In this document: one piece after another, positions 17,292-27,273 of the stretch
Layout: every line of letters begins with the position of its first letter
Numbering within the stretch: position 1 is the first letter of the stretch
NCBI RefSeq assembly: GCF_000378825.1
Contig: NZ_KB900388.1
Span: 233,578-297,577, forward strand
From: Salinispora vitiensis
GTDB lineage: Bacteria; Actinomycetota; Actinomycetes; Mycobacteriales; Micromonosporaceae
Length of the DNA stretch: 64,000 nt
Direction of reading: 5' to 3'
Position numbers and translations under genes: made by a program
The notes under the pieces: generated by a model
Database searches by the model: none
Seen by the model: the letters and a program-made list of their open reading frames with translations, nothing else
Told to the model about the DNA's origin: nothing

Positions 17292-17330
17292 CGCCTCGCG
17301 GATCCGTTCGGTGCGCGGATCCGCGAGGCG
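17292..17330 (-). terminator. Strong hairpin after the SGNH hydrolase gene
   Basis: Perfect 15-base arms (17292-17306 and 17316-17330, each containing GCGGATCCG or its complement) enclose a 9-base loop. It begins 20 bases beyond the SGNH stop codon. No T-run follows, as is usual for hairpin terminators in high-GC actinomycetes. Confidence 0.75.
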
Positions 17331-17349
17331 CCGGGTGTGGTGGTGAGGG

Positions 17350-18624
17350 TCAGCTCACCGCGATCGTGCCGTTCGGGGAACGGACACAGGAGACCTCACG
17401 GGAACTCGTGGACGCGGCGCCGGTCAGGCACTGCCCGAGCGCCAAGTGGCCGGCGGCGTTCGGGTGCCACGACTCCTGACACGTCTGGAAGTGATCCACG
17501 CAGGTGCCGGCGATCCGGTTGATGTCGAGCTTGTCCGCCCCTTCGAGGCTGGTGACGTAGGTGCCGCTGGGTCCGTCCATCAGACGGACGGCGGTGGCGA
17601 GGGCGTGCTGCGGACCATCCGTCGTTTCGCAGAGCCGGGCGCCGTCGAAGGCCTGCTGCACGTTGAGCAGGACCACGTCGGCGTTGGGGAACTCGCTGGT
17701 GACGTCAGTGTGGACCTGGCTCACCATCGTGCCCAGACCCTGCGAGAAACGGTGACCGGGGGCGAGGCTGGCGCGGTGGATCGGGCACCCGGCGGCGTAC
17801 CGTTCGCGGCCGAGGTCGCGGAACTTGTCCCGCGTGTCGTCCCGGTTGTCCTCCGTCCAGTAGGCGTGGTCCAGCTCCTCCGGCAACGGGTTCGTGTAGT
17901 CCTGGAGGATGACCCGGTGCTCGCCGTCGGCGTCCACCTCCGCGAGCGTGCTAAGAACCTGCTGCACCGCGGCGCTGGTCTCCGCGGTCGCCGCGGCGAG
18001 CTCGGCGTCGGTTGCCAGGTCGTCGTCGGAGCAGGGATCCTGTTCCACCGCCCAGGGCTCCGCCCAGAACTCCCACCAGCCGATCCAGGCGTCGGCGATG
18101 AACCGGTTCGCGCACTTCTCGGCCACCTTGCCAAAGGTGAACGAGCTGTTGTTCGAACCGACGCCGATGAGGACCAGGTCGATGTCGTGGGTTTCGGCCA
18201 CCGCGCGGAGCTGGTCGAGCTGGGCGGCGACTTGGCGCCCGTTCGTCCGGTCGGCGGAGGCGTTGGCGATGTCGGCCGGCTGGCCGCCGGAGCAGGCGAG
18301 GTTGAAGCGGTCCTCGATGCCGGGCAGGTTGGCCCGATGGAGTGAGGCGTTCGCCGAGCGGTGGCAGAAGTAGGCCGCGCTGTTCGACGCGGACCATCCG
18401 GGGAAGGTGCTGGTCTCCCCGTTGATATCGACCACGGGAGTGTACGCCCCGGCGCCCTCTCCGCTGATGAAGCTGTCTCCGAGCGCTACCGCGGCGGTGG
18501 GTGGTGCGCCGGCCGGAGCGGTGGGCGGTGTCTCGGCCAGAGCCGGCGATATGACCGTCGCAGAGAATGTGGTCGTGGCGACGGCGATGCCGGCGGCCAG
18601 GACGGTACGACCCAATCTGGACAT
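17350..18624 (-). CDS. Secreted SGNH/GDSL-family esterase
   Basis: A 424-residue exported hydrolase. The N-terminus (MSRLGRTVLAAGIAVATTTF to ALA) is a Sec signal with likely cleavage near residue 30. The block I motif GDSFISGEGAG contains the nucleophile Ser51, a VGSNN motif (block III) lies at about residues 155-159, and block V SWHPN contains His387. Cysteine pairs in the mature part suggest disulphides, as in the secreted Streptomyces esterase/lipase group. It would release acyl groups from lipids or acylated polysaccharides outside the cell. It is a single gene with its own promoter and terminator. Confidence 0.82.
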   Translation of the reverse strand: MSRLGRTVLAAGIAVATTTFSATVISPALAETPPTAPAGAPPTAAVALGDSFISGEGAGAYTPVVDINGETSTFPGWSASNSAAYFCHRSANASLHRANLPGIEDRFNLACSGGQPADIANASADRTNGRQVAAQLDQLRAVAETHDIDLVLIGVGSNNSSFTFGKVAEKCANRFIADAWIGWWEFWAEPWAVEQDPCSDDDLATDAELAAATAETSAAVQQVLSTLAEVDADGEHRVILQDYTNPLPEELDHAYWTEDNRDDTRDKFRDLGRERYAAGCPIHRASLAPGHRFSQGLGTMVSQVHTDVTSEFPNADVVLLNVQQAFDGARLCETTDGPQHALATAVRLMDGPSGTYVTSLEGADKLDINRIAGTCVDHFQTCQESWHPNAAGHLALGQCLTGAASTSSREVSCVRSPNGTIAVS

Positions 18625-18669
18625 GTGATGATCACCCCTATCGAGATGTGAAAGATCCGCTGGGAGGGG

Positions 18670-18699
18670 ATCAGATCACCCATCGATCGCAAGTGTCAA
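18670..18699 (-). promoter_or_regulatory. Candidate promoter of the SGNH hydrolase gene
   Basis: On the minus strand TTGACA (18694-18699) is followed after 18 bases by TCTGAT (18670-18675), four of six matches to TATAAT, 46 bases upstream of the ATG at 18624. The rest of the 443-base gap 18625-19067 has no gene I can support. It should also hold the parE promoter; TAGGCT at 18987-18992 is only a weak -10 candidate. Confidence 0.45.
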
Positions 18700-19067
18700 T
18701 ACTCACTAGTAACGAATCTCACGGCAGTGGGTTTTGTGGTGAAATCTTCGCCGTACCCGTGGTGCGGTGGGGCGCCCGGCCGGGTCAGGCCGCTCCCGAC
18801 GGGGGCCACCGGACGCGCCTGAACGCCCGGATGGGATGCCGGCCCGCCGGGGCCTACGGGTGTCGGCTCCGGCGTCGCGGCACGGCTGTCGCCTGGGTCA
18901 CGGCCGGAATCGCTGGGCGGCCCCGATCCGTTACTCCGGTTGTGGGCGCGCGAACGGGCCCAGCGGGGCCCGTCGGGGCCTACGGCTAGGCTCGCTGCGG
19001 CGTGCCGCACCGGCCAATGCCTGCTGTGCGTGGCACCATACCCGCCGAGACCTGGGAGTACGACCAG

Positions 19068-21125
19068 TTGACCGCAGAGCCTGAGACCCTGTATGAGGCC
19101 GACGACCTCACGCATCTCGAGGGGCTGGATGCTGTCCGTAAGCGTCCGGGGATGTACATCGGCTCGACGGACAGCCGTGGCGTGGGTCACCTCGTCAACG
19201 AGATCCTCGACAACTCCACCGATGAGGGAGTCGCCGGTCACGCGACCTCCATCGAGGTGACGCTGCACGCCGACGGATCGGTGCAGGTCGACGACGACGG
19301 TCGCGGTATCCCCACCGACGTGCACGCGAAGTCCGGAATATCGGGAGTCGAGCTGGTGCTCACCCGGCTGCACGCCGGTGGCAAGTTCGGCGGCTCCGGC
19401 TACAAGACCTCCGGTGGCCTGCACGGCGTCGGCGCCTCGGCGGTCAACGCCCTCTCCCGCCGGTTCGACGTAACGGTCCGTCGTGGCGGCAAGATCCACA
19501 CGATGTCGTTCCGGCACGGGGTGCCGGGTGCGTTTGACGGCGACGGGCCGCAGGCGCCCTTCACCGCCGGTCCGGGCCTGCAGGTGGTCGGTGCTGCCAA
19601 GCGTCGGCAGCGCACCGGCACCTCGATCCGCTACTGGTACGACCCGCGCTACTTCGAGGTCGGCGCCACCCTGGACGCCGACGCCGTACGGATGAAGCTG
19701 CGCAACACCGCCTTCCTGGTCCCCGGGGTCAGCTACCTGCTGCGGGACCACACCGGAGCGGAGCCGGTAGAGGAGCGGTTCCACTACCCCAACGGCCTGA
19801 CCGACATGGTGGACTTCCTCGCCCCGGCCGGCGACCGCCCGGTCTCCGGCACCCTGCTGGTCCGTGGCGAAGGGGCGTACCGGGAGAACGCCGCCGACGC
19901 CAACGGCGTGATGCAGGCCAATGTGCCCCGTCGTGCCGAGGTGGAGGTGGCCTTCCGCTGGGGCACCGGTTACGAGCGGACCGTGGAGTGCTTCACCAAC
20001 ACCATTCGTAACGCGCACGGCGGCACCCACCGCAAGGGCTTCGAGCGGGCCCTGACGCGGACCCTCGCCGAGGCGATCCGAAACACCCGTGGCCTGCTCA
20101 AGGCCAAGGAGGACCCGCCCACGCTGGACGACATCCTCGAGGGTCTGACCGCGGTAGTGCACGTGCGCGTCCCAGAACCGCAGTTCACCTCCCAGACCAA
20201 GGACGAACTCTCCACCGCCGGTATCACCAAGGTGCTCCAGCGCCTGGTCGAGCAGCACCTCAAGGCCTGGCTGGAGGAGCGTAAGACCAAGACCGAGGCG
20301 CGGACCGTCCTCCAGAAGATCGCCGATGCCGCCCGGGTCCGGCTCACCCAGAAGCAGCAGAAGGAGGCGGCGCGGCGCAAGACCGCCCTGGAAGGCGCGT
20401 CGATGCCGGCGAAGCTGGTCGACTGCCGGTCCACCGGGGTGCAGCGCAGCGAGATGTTCATCGTTGAGGGGGACAGCGCCCTCGGCACGGCGCGGTTGGC
20501 CCGCTCGTCGGAGTACCAGGCGTTGCTACCGATCCGCGGCAAGATCCTGAACGTACAGAAGGCGAACCTTCAGCAGGTGCTGGACAACGCCGAGTGCGCC
20601 GCGATCGTGCAGGTGTTGGGGGCCGGGTCGGGGCGCACCTTCGACCTCTCCGCCGTGCGCTATGGCCGGGTTCTGATCATGGCCGACGCCGACGTGGACG
20701 GCGCGCACATCAGGACGCTGCTGATCACGCTCTTCGCCCGGTACATGCGACCGTTGATCGAGGCCGGCCGGCTGTACGCGGCGATGCCGCCCCTGCACAA
20801 GATCACCACAAAGGGGCGCAAGCCGCAGACCATCTACACCTACACCCAGGAGGAGATGGAGGCGACCGTCCGGCGGCTGGAGCAGGCGGGCAAGCAGATC
20901 GTCACCCCGATCCCACGGTTCAAGGGGCTGGGCGAGATGGACGCCGACGAGTTGTGGGAGACCACGATGAACCCGGCCGGACGGGCGGTCCGTCGGATCA
21001 CGCTCGAGGACGCCGAGGAAGCCGAGCGGGTCCTGGAACTGCTGATGGGGGAGAAGGTGGAGCCCCGTCGGAACTGGCTGATCGCCTCCGCCGACCGGGT
21101 CGACCGTGAGGCGATCGACGCATGA
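19068..21125 (+). CDS. parE: DNA topoisomerase IV subunit B
   Basis: ATPase subunit of the type IIA enzyme that decatenates chromosomes; it acts with the ParC subunit encoded next. GHKL ATPase motifs are clear: RKRPGMYIGS, EILDNSTDEG, DDGRGIPTD and GGLHGVGASAVNALS. The TOPRIM domain has VEGDSALGTAR and DADVDGAHIRT, with the acidic metal ligands. I chose the TTG at 19068 (MTAEPETLYEADDL, 685 residues) because GGGAG lies nine bases upstream and the N-terminus matches ParE style. A GTG at 19002 would add 22 residues without a ribosome site. A gyrB copy is expected elsewhere, which would make this the paralogue. Confidence 0.9.
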   Translation: MTAEPETLYEADDLTHLEGLDAVRKRPGMYIGSTDSRGVGHLVNEILDNSTDEGVAGHATSIEVTLHADGSVQVDDDGRGIPTDVHAKSGISGVELVLTRLHAGGKFGGSGYKTSGGLHGVGASAVNALSRRFDVTVRRGGKIHTMSFRHGVPGAFDGDGPQAPFTAGPGLQVVGAAKRRQRTGTSIRYWYDPRYFEVGATLDADAVRMKLRNTAFLVPGVSYLLRDHTGAEPVEERFHYPNGLTDMVDFLAPAGDRPVSGTLLVRGEGAYRENAADANGVMQANVPRRAEVEVAFRWGTGYERTVECFTNTIRNAHGGTHRKGFERALTRTLAEAIRNTRGLLKAKEDPPTLDDILEGLTAVVHVRVPEPQFTSQTKDELSTAGITKVLQRLVEQHLKAWLEERKTKTEARTVLQKIADAARVRLTQKQQKEAARRKTALEGASMPAKLVDCRSTGVQRSEMFIVEGDSALGTARLARSSEYQALLPIRGKILNVQKANLQQVLDNAECAAIVQVLGAGSGRTFDLSAVRYGRVLIMADADVDGAHIRTLLITLFARYMRPLIEAGRLYAAMPPLHKITTKGRKPQTIYTYTQEEMEATVRRLEQAGKQIVTPIPRFKGLGEMDADELWETTMNPAGRAVRRITLEDAEEAERVLELLMGEKVEPRRNWLIASADRVDREAIDA

Positions 21126-21196
21126 GACCCGGACCGGCCGCGGATCACGTGGGCACCGGCACGAGCACGGAAACAGTCCGAGGGGAAAGCTGAGTC

Positions 21197-23680
21197 ATGG
21201 CACGCCGCAAGGGCCCGAAGGTCGACCTGTCCGCGTTCGACCAGGCGGGCGCCCGGGTCTTCGACAATCCGCTGGTCACCGAGGTCTCCGACTCCTACCT
21301 GGAGTACGCGTTCTCGGTCATCCACTCCCGTGCCCTGCCGGACGCCCGAGACGGGCTCAAGCCGGTGCACCGGCGCATCCTCTGGTCGATGTACGAGTCC
21401 GGCCACCGTCCGGACCGGGGGCACGTCAAGTCGGCTCGGGTGGTCGGCGACGTGATGGGTAAGTACCACCCGCACAGCGACGTGGCGATCTATGACGCGT
21501 TGGTCCGGCTGGCGCAGGACTTCTCCCTGAACGCACCCCTGATCGACGGGCACGGCAACTTCGGCAGCCCCGACGACGGCCCAGCCGCGGCCCGCTACAC
21601 CGAGGCCCGGATGTCGCGGGAGGCGATGCTGCTCGTCGGTGAGTTGGGCGAGGAGACGGTCGACCTGGGGCCGAACTACGACGGTTCATTGACCCAACCC
21701 ACCGTGCTGCCGGCTGCCTTCCCGAACCTGCTGGTCAACGGTGCCTCGGGGATCGCGGTCGGAATGGCGACCAACATGATCCCGCACAACCTGGGTGAGG
21801 TGGTCTCCGCCGCCCGCTGGCTGATCAACCACCCGGACGCGACGCTGGACAAGCTGATGGAGTTCGTGCCGGGGCCGGACCTGCCGACCGGCGGGCTGCT
21901 GCTCGGCCTGGACGAGGTACGGCGGGCCTACGAGACCGGCCGCGGCGTGGTGCGGATGCGCGCCAAGGTGGAGATCGGCCCGATCGAGGGCAGCCGCGGC
22001 CGGCAGGCGATCACCGTCGTCGAGTTGCCCTACGGCATCGGCGCCGAGAAGGTCATCGCCGCCGTCACCAACGAGGTCACGAAGACCAAGCGGCTCACCG
22101 GGATCGCCGACGTCAAGGACCTCACCGACCGGGAGAACGGCACCCGGCTGGTCATCGAGTGCAAGGTCGGGGTGAATCCACAGGTACTCCTCGCCGACCT
22201 CTACCGGCTGACCCCGCTGGAGCAGTCGTTCGGCGTCAACAATCTGGTGCTGGTGGACGGGCAGCCGCAGACCCTGGGGCTGAAGGCCCTACTGGAGGTC
22301 TTCCTGGCCCATCGGTACGAGGTGGTGACCCGACGCAGCGCGTACCGGAAGCGTCGGCGGGAGGAACGGCTGCACCTGGTGGATGGGCTGCTGGTCGCGC
22401 TGCTCGACATCGACCGGGTGGTCAAGCTGATCCGGGGCAGCGAGGACGCACAGGCCGCGAAGGAAGGGCTCATGCGGCGCTTCGGGCTCTCCGAGATCCA
22501 GGCGACCTACATCCTCGACACACCGCTGCGCCGGCTCACCAAGTACGACCGGTTGGAGTTGGAGGCCGAGCAGGAGAAGCTGCGCGGCGAGATCGCCGAG
22601 CTGTCCCGGCTCCTGGACGATCCGAAGATCCTGCGGAAGGTCGTCTCCAGCGAACTGGGCGCGGTGGTGAAACAGTTCGCCGCGCCGCGCCGCACCACCC
22701 TGGTGGACGGGGATCTGAAGGAGGTGCTCGCCGCGTCTGTGCCGGCCGGCCCACTGGAGGTCGCCGACGACCCCTGCCAGGTGATCCTCTCCTCAACCGG
22801 GCTGGTCGCCCGGACCGCCGCCGAGTCGGAGGAGGCGGTCGAGGGGCATCGCCGGAATGGCCGGGTCCGGCACGACGCGGTACGCGCCGTCGCCCACTCC
22901 ACAGCCCGGGGCAGGGTACTGCTGGTCACCAGTGGCGGCCGGGCATTCAAGGTGGACGTGCTGCCGCTGCCGGTGCTACCTGAGCAGTCCGGCACGGTCT
23001 CCCTGCGCGGTGGGATGTCCGCGGCCGAGTTGGTGCCGTTGGCACCGGGGGAGACGGTGGTGGGGATCGCACCGCTCGGTGCGTCCGCGGCCGGCTCGCC
23101 GGGGCTGGCGCTCGGCACCCGACAGGGCATGGTGAAGGTCGCCGCGCCGGACTGGCCGGTGCGCGCCGACGAGTTCGAGGTGATCACTCTCCGGGACGGC
23201 GACGAGGTGGTCGGGGCGACCTGGCTGACCGACGGAGCGGAGAGCCTCGCCTTCGTCACCTCGGAGGCGTCGCTGCTGCGCTACCCGGCCGGGTTGGTCC
23301 GTCCGCAGGGTTTGCGGGGCGGTGGCGTCGCCGGAGTCAGCCTCCCCGATGCCGCGCGAGTGGTCTACTTCGGCGCGGTCCGCACCGACGACCCCGCCCA
23401 CGGTGAGCCGATGGTGGTCACCTCGACCGGCGCCACGGTGAAGGTGACACCGTTCGCGGCCTATCCGGCGAAGGGACGGGCGACCAGCGGCGTACGCTCC
23501 CAGCGCTTCCTCAAGGGGGAGACCGAGGTGGTTGTCGCCTGGGTCGGTCCGCGTCCGGCCGGTGCGACAGCGAACGGCGAGCCGGTGGAGCTACCGGCGG
23601 CCGACCCACGTCGCGACGGCAGCGGTTTCGCCGTGCTGCTCGGCCCCGCCGTGATCGGCCATCAGATCGACCGCGACTGA
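21197..23680 (+). CDS. parC: DNA topoisomerase IV subunit A
   Basis: DNA-cleaving subunit of topoisomerase IV, 827 residues. The winged-helix domain has the active-site tyrosine Y134 in AARYTEARM; a coiled tower domain and a C-terminal beta-pinwheel follow. The pinwheel lacks a clear GyrA-box (QRRGGKG), which supports ParC rather than GyrA. The quinolone-contact helix reads [11 protein letters not shown], where most relatives have HPHGD followed by Ser or Ala; Ser94 and Val96 are unusual. It lies 71 bases downstream of parE behind GAGGGGAAA, so probably co-transcribed. Its stop is one base from the stop of the convergent pseG. Confidence 0.9.
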   Translation: MARRKGPKVDLSAFDQAGARVFDNPLVTEVSDSYLEYAFSVIHSRALPDARDGLKPVHRRILWSMYESGHRPDRGHVKSARVVGDVMGKYHPHSDVAIYDALVRLAQDFSLNAPLIDGHGNFGSPDDGPAAARYTEARMSREAMLLVGELGEETVDLGPNYDGSLTQPTVLPAAFPNLLVNGASGIAVGMATNMIPHNLGEVVSAARWLINHPDATLDKLMEFVPGPDLPTGGLLLGLDEVRRAYETGRGVVRMRAKVEIGPIEGSRGRQAITVVELPYGIGAEKVIAAVTNEVTKTKRLTGIADVKDLTDRENGTRLVIECKVGVNPQVLLADLYRLTPLEQSFGVNNLVLVDGQPQTLGLKALLEVFLAHRYEVVTRRSAYRKRRREERLHLVDGLLVALLDIDRVVKLIRGSEDAQAAKEGLMRRFGLSEIQATYILDTPLRRLTKYDRLELEAEQEKLRGEIAELSRLLDDPKILRKVVSSELGAVVKQFAAPRRTTLVDGDLKEVLAASVPAGPLEVADDPCQVILSSTGLVARTAAESEEAVEGHRRNGRVRHDAVRAVAHSTARGRVLLVTSGGRAFKVDVLPLPVLPEQSGTVSLRGGMSAAELVPLAPGETVVGIAPLGASAAGSPGLALGTRQGMVKVAAPDWPVRADEFEVITLRDGDEVVGATWLTDGAESLAFVTSEASLLRYPAGLVRPQGLRGGGVAGVSLPDAARVVYFGAVRTDDPAHGEPMVVTSTGATVKVTPFAAYPAKGRATSGVRSQRFLKGETEVVVAWVGPRPAGATANGEPVELPAADPRRDGSGFAVLLGPAVIGHQIDRD

Positions 23681-23681
23681 C

Positions 23682-24743
23682 CTACCGTTGGCCGGGCGCG
23701 GTCGCCCCGACCAGCGCCTGGACGGCATCAGCCACGCGGGCCCGGCCTCGTCCATCCACCATGGCCCAGGCCCGCGCGGCGAGTTCGGCCCGGTGTTCTG
23801 CGGAGGCGAGTAGCTTGCGCAGGGTCTGGACGGCGCTGGCGCGGGCGGAGGTTCCGGCCGGTCCGGTGGCGGTCAGCTCGGTCAGCTCGCCGAGCCCGGC
23901 CGCGACGCCCTCCCGGATCACCCGGTGGTACGAGTCGTGTTGGTTGTCGACGACGCAGACCAGCGCCGAGGGGACACCGAGGCAGCAGAGCTCCCAGGTC
24001 GAGGTGCCGGCGGCGGAGACCACCAGGTCCGCCGTGGCGATCAGGTCCGGCAACGTGTCGGTGGGCGGTATCGCCCGCACTGTTTGCCGGGGGGCAGGGC
24101 GTAGCGTCGCCAACTCCGCCCCGATCGATTCGCGGGCGACCACCACGGTCAGGTCCAACGGTTGTCCGGTGGCGAGTAGCAGCCGGGTCAGCGGCGGGGC
24201 GGCGCCGAATGCGTCGGTGCCGCCGAAGAAGGCGAGTACCCGCGGTCGAGCGGTCGGCGTCGGCGGGCGGGGCGCGGCTGGTCGCCGGTCGAGTATCTCC
24301 CGGCGGAGCAGGGCGTAGTTGGTGCCGGCGAGTAGCCGGTGGCCCGCCGCGTGACGGCCGGCGCCGAGGTTCTGGTCCAGGTACAGGTCGGCGTCCTGAC
24401 CGCGGGTGTCCCCGTCCACCACGGCGAGGGTACGAATGCCCGCCGCCCCCAGCGCCCCGGCGCAGGCCGGGTCCAGCTCGTACGAGTCCAGAACCAGCAC
24501 GTCCAACTGGTGCTTGCGGGCCGCCGTCACCAACTCGTGCGGGGTGTCCGGTCCGGGGTGCCGCGGGATGCCCTGGTTGGCGAGTTGGCGGGCGGCCCAG
24601 TCCACGTTGGCCACGCTGCCGAGCAGTGCGACGTGGGCGTCTCGGGCGAGAAACTCCTCGCCTAGGGCGAGGCAGCGGATGAGGTGGCCGACGCCGCGAC
24701 GCGCGCCCGCATCGCAGCGTAACCCGATCCGGAGCGTCCTCAC
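23682..24743 (-). CDS. pseG: UDP-2,4-diacetamido-2,4,6-trideoxy-beta-L-altropyranose hydrolase (PseG/SpsG family)
   Basis: Fourth enzyme of pseudaminic acid (Pse) synthesis: it removes UDP from the nucleotide sugar to give the free 6-deoxy-AltdiNAc. The 353-residue protein has the PseG/SpsG start RCDAGARRGVGHLIRCLAL (glycine-rich loop with the conserved GxGHxxRC pattern) and a GT-B-like C-terminal half with VVSAAGTSTWELCCLGVPS, as in MurG-related enzymes. The GTG start at 24743 overlaps the stop of pseF. It is last in the minus-strand operon and converges on parC. Confidence 0.88.
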   Translation of the reverse strand: MRTLRIGLRCDAGARRGVGHLIRCLALGEEFLARDAHVALLGSVANVDWAARQLANQGIPRHPGPDTPHELVTAARKHQLDVLVLDSYELDPACAGALGAAGIRTLAVVDGDTRGQDADLYLDQNLGAGRHAAGHRLLAGTNYALLRREILDRRPAAPRPPTPTARPRVLAFFGGTDAFGAAPPLTRLLLATGQPLDLTVVVARESIGAELATLRPAPRQTVRAIPPTDTLPDLIATADLVVSAAGTSTWELCCLGVPSALVCVVDNQHDSYHRVIREGVAAGLGELTELTATGPAGTSARASAVQTLRKLLASAEHRAELAARAWAMVDGRGRARVADAVQALVGATAPGQR

Positions 24744-25471
24744 GCCTCCTCCAGCTGCTTCTGCTGGACGTCGGCGTTGAGGGCCCGCAGTGCTGGTTGG
24801 TCGGCCAACCAGTCAGCGAGCGTGGCCAGCGGCACGGTGACATCACCGAAGTGGTCGGCTATCGCGCCTACCAGGGCTAGGTCCTGTTCGGTGTCGAGGG
24901 TGAGCCTCAGGTTGGAGCGGTCCGGGGTGAGAGTCACCCCGAGCACCCGGAACAGCTCCGGATGGGTGTACGCGTACGAGGTGACGTGGACCCGGTGATG
25001 GTCGGTGGCGATCCGGTGCAGGGTCCGCAGCGCATCCGCGTGGATGATCTCGACATCCATGCCGCGGGGCAGGGTTCGGGCGATCGAGGTACTGACGTAG
25101 TCGAGGCCGGGGACCGCCTGGTAGACGTCGGCGACGAGGCGGATGATCTCCGGGTCGAGGAGGGGGCAGTCGGCGGTGAAGCGGGCCACCGCGTCGCCCG
25201 GGTGCGCGTCCAACGCGCCGATGAAGCGGCTGAGGACATCGTCTACCGGGCCGCGGTGGCAGGCGACGTCGAGCTTGGCGCATTCGTCTGCGACCGCGTC
25301 GTCACCGGGCTCGGTGCTGGTGGCTACCACTAGGTCGGACAGCTTCTCGCTCTCCCGGGCGGCTCGGACCACCCGGCCGAGGACGCTGCGTCCGGCGAGT
25401 GGACGGAGCACCTTGCCGGGAAGCCGGGACGAACCCATCCGAGCCTGGACGACGCCGACGATGCCGCTCAT
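24740..25471 (-). CDS. pseF: Cytidylyltransferase of SpsF type (probable CMP-pseudaminate synthetase)
   Basis: A 243-residue nucleotidyltransferase of the SpsF/NeuA-like group. The N-terminal signature VVQARMGSSRLPGKVLRPLA binds the CTP triphosphate, and RFTADCPLLDPE holds the metal-binding Asp. In the Pse pathway this step activates the sugar acid as CMP-Pse, the donor for transfer. SpsF-type proteins replace the classic PseF in many Gram-positive loci where they sit beside an SpsG/PseG gene, as here. It overlaps its neighbours by four bases on each side. Confidence 0.75.
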   Translation of the reverse strand: MSGIVGVVQARMGSSRLPGKVLRPLAGRSVLGRVVRAARESEKLSDLVVATSTEPGDDAVADECAKLDVACHRGPVDDVLSRFIGALDAHPGDAVARFTADCPLLDPEIIRLVADVYQAVPGLDYVSTSIARTLPRGMDVEIIHADALRTLHRIATDHHRVHVTSYAYTHPELFRVLGVTLTPDRSNLRLTLDTEQDLALVGAIADHFGDVTVPLATLADWLADQPALRALNADVQQKQLEEA

Positions 25472-27273
25472 CGCTGCCCACCTCGCGCCCGCTGGTTGAG
25501 TGCCTTGCGTAGGCGCCGCTTCAGCGCCCTGATGGCCCGTCTGGCCCAGCGGGCCGGGATGATGACCAGCCGACCCAGCCGGAAGCTGACCGATCCGCTT
25601 AGCCCTTTGATCACGGTGTCAGCTCGGCGTAGCGCCCGCTCCCGGCTGGTGATCAGGTCTTCGGTCCAGCGCAGCACCGCCTGGATCCGGTTCAGTTCCT
25701 CGCGCTGGCGTAGCCACGCCTCGTGTAGCTGTTGGTAGCTGCGCGTGCCGGGCGGCGGCGAGTTCGGCTCCAGCGCGTCCAGCTGGTCCCGGAGCTCCTC
25801 CTGGCCCGCCGGGTCCAAGTCCGTCCGGGCGGCGACGAGCGCCGCCTCGGTCTCCACCGCCACCCGCACGGTGGCGCGGTCGAGGTCACGACCAGCCACC
25901 CCGCCAAGAACAACGGTGAGCCCAGCCAGGTCGAGAGTGGAAGACCAGGGGTGGGCGTAGCCGCCGGTCAGCAGGGTGGCGGCGAACCGCCAGAGACCGC
26001 GGGCCAGCGCGACATTCACCGGAAGCGGGACGGCCGCCTGCCACCTCGGGTCGAGTACGGCAAACCGTTCCCCGTCCACCACCACGTTGTCGACCCCGGC
26101 CAGCGCCGGCGCGCCGGAGAGCTGGCCGGCAACGGCGGCGGAGTCGAGCCAGTGGGCGTATCCGGAGAGCAACGTCCGCAGCTGGTCCAGGTCCTGCCGG
26201 AGGCAGGCGTCCAACAGCAGGGTGCGCAGGAGGCGACCAGCCGGGACCGGCCCGGTCAACGCCCCGGGATCCCGGTACGGCGAGCCGGTCTCCGGCCTGG
26301 TTCGCAGCGGCGGCTGGGTGACCTGCCAGTGCCACTCCTGCCCGGCGGTCACCACCTCGATTCCCCCCAGGTCGGGCGGACCGGTCTGGACCAGCACCAC
26401 CGGCAGGTCGGCCGGCTCCACCGCCGGAAGCGGGCTACGCCGGGCGGAGACCACCCACGCCGGGGCGAGCCCCGAGGCCAGCCCGGCGTGCAGCGCGTCA
26501 ACCGCCAGCCGGGCCGGGTCCTGAAGCACCGACCGGTCGGCGTACCCGTCCGAGCAGGCATTGTGGAGCACGGCGTCGAGCAGGCCGGCGGAGGTCCCCT
26601 GGTCGAGCGCTTCGGTAGCCACCAGGGTGGTAACCGACTCCGGGTGCGGGTACGCCGCGAAGAAGGCGCCTGGGATCAGGCCGGCATCGACGAGGCGGCC
26701 GCGTAGCTGGTCGAGGTTGGCGGGGTGGCCCGCGTCCAGCACCCCTTCCACGGTCCACCGGTTGTCGTCCCGGGCGGCATACCAAGGGGACACGTCAACG
26801 ATGCGGTGCAGACCGACGGGGTTGTCCATGCGGAGCAGCAGGGTTCCGCCCGGACGCAGCCGGTCGGCCAGCATGGCCAGCACCCCGTCCCAACCGAGTC
26901 GGGTCCCCTCGATGGATTCCACCGAATCCAGCCCGGACGTGGCGATAACCACGTCGTACGTCTCGTCGGCGGGCAACCCGGCCGGGCCGCCGACGATCAC
27001 TCGTACCGGGAGTTTGGCCGCGTGTTCGGCCAGCGCCACCCCGTCTAGGTGGCTGCGGAGCAGACAGGTCACCTCGGCGTGGACCAGTCGGTCGAGGAAG
27101 CCGGGCGCGTGCGGCCCGGCCAGTAGCACCCGGGCACCGGCCGGCACCACCCGGGCGCCAAGGATGCCGAGGGGCCCGCCAGCGGTCAGCTCCTCGGTAG
27201 GTAGGTCGGACCACGCCAGCATCTCGCCACCGGGGAGCATGATCGGCTGGGCGTGGTCAGTGTCAGTCGTCAA
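25468..27273 (-). CDS. Large protein with SAM-methyltransferase-like domain, in the Pse operon
   Basis: A 601-residue protein. Residues about 20-260 look like a class I SAM-dependent methyltransferase: LGARVVPAGARVLLAGPHAPG near the start and LADRLRPGGTLLLRMDNPVG as the beta-4/5 region. A middle domain of about 250 residues is unrecognised. The C-terminus holds a helical stretch (QQLHEAWLRQREELNRIQAV) and a basic, amphipathic end (RRAIRALKRRLRKALNQRAR), as in surface-glycan enzymes that touch the membrane. The start is the TTG at 27273, seven bases after AGGAGAA and overlapping the previous stop; a frame open to 27477 lacks such a site. It may methylate the nonulosonic acid or the polymer; not proven. 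Confidence 0.6.
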   Translation of the reverse strand: MTTDTDHAQPIMLPGGEMLAWSDLPTEELTAGGPLGILGARVVPAGARVLLAGPHAPGFLDRLVHAEVTCLLRSHLDGVALAEHAAKLPVRVIVGGPAGLPADETYDVVIATSGLDSVESIEGTRLGWDGVLAMLADRLRPGGTLLLRMDNPVGLHRIVDVSPWYAARDDNRWTVEGVLDAGHPANLDQLRGRLVDAGLIPGAFFAAYPHPESVTTLVATEALDQGTSAGLLDAVLHNACSDGYADRSVLQDPARLAVDALHAGLASGLAPAWVVSARRSPLPAVEPADLPVVLVQTGPPDLGGIEVVTAGQEWHWQVTQPPLRTRPETGSPYRDPGALTGPVPAGRLLRTLLLDACLRQDLDQLRTLLSGYAHWLDSAAVAGQLSGAPALAGVDNVVVDGERFAVLDPRWQAAVPLPVNVALARGLWRFAATLLTGGYAHPWSSTLDLAGLTVVLGGVAGRDLDRATVRVAVETEAALVAARTDLDPAGQEELRDQLDALEPNSPPPGTRSYQQLHEAWLRQREELNRIQAVLRWTEDLITSRERALRRADTVIKGLSGSVSFRLGRLVIIPARWARRAIRALKRRLRKALNQRARGGQR

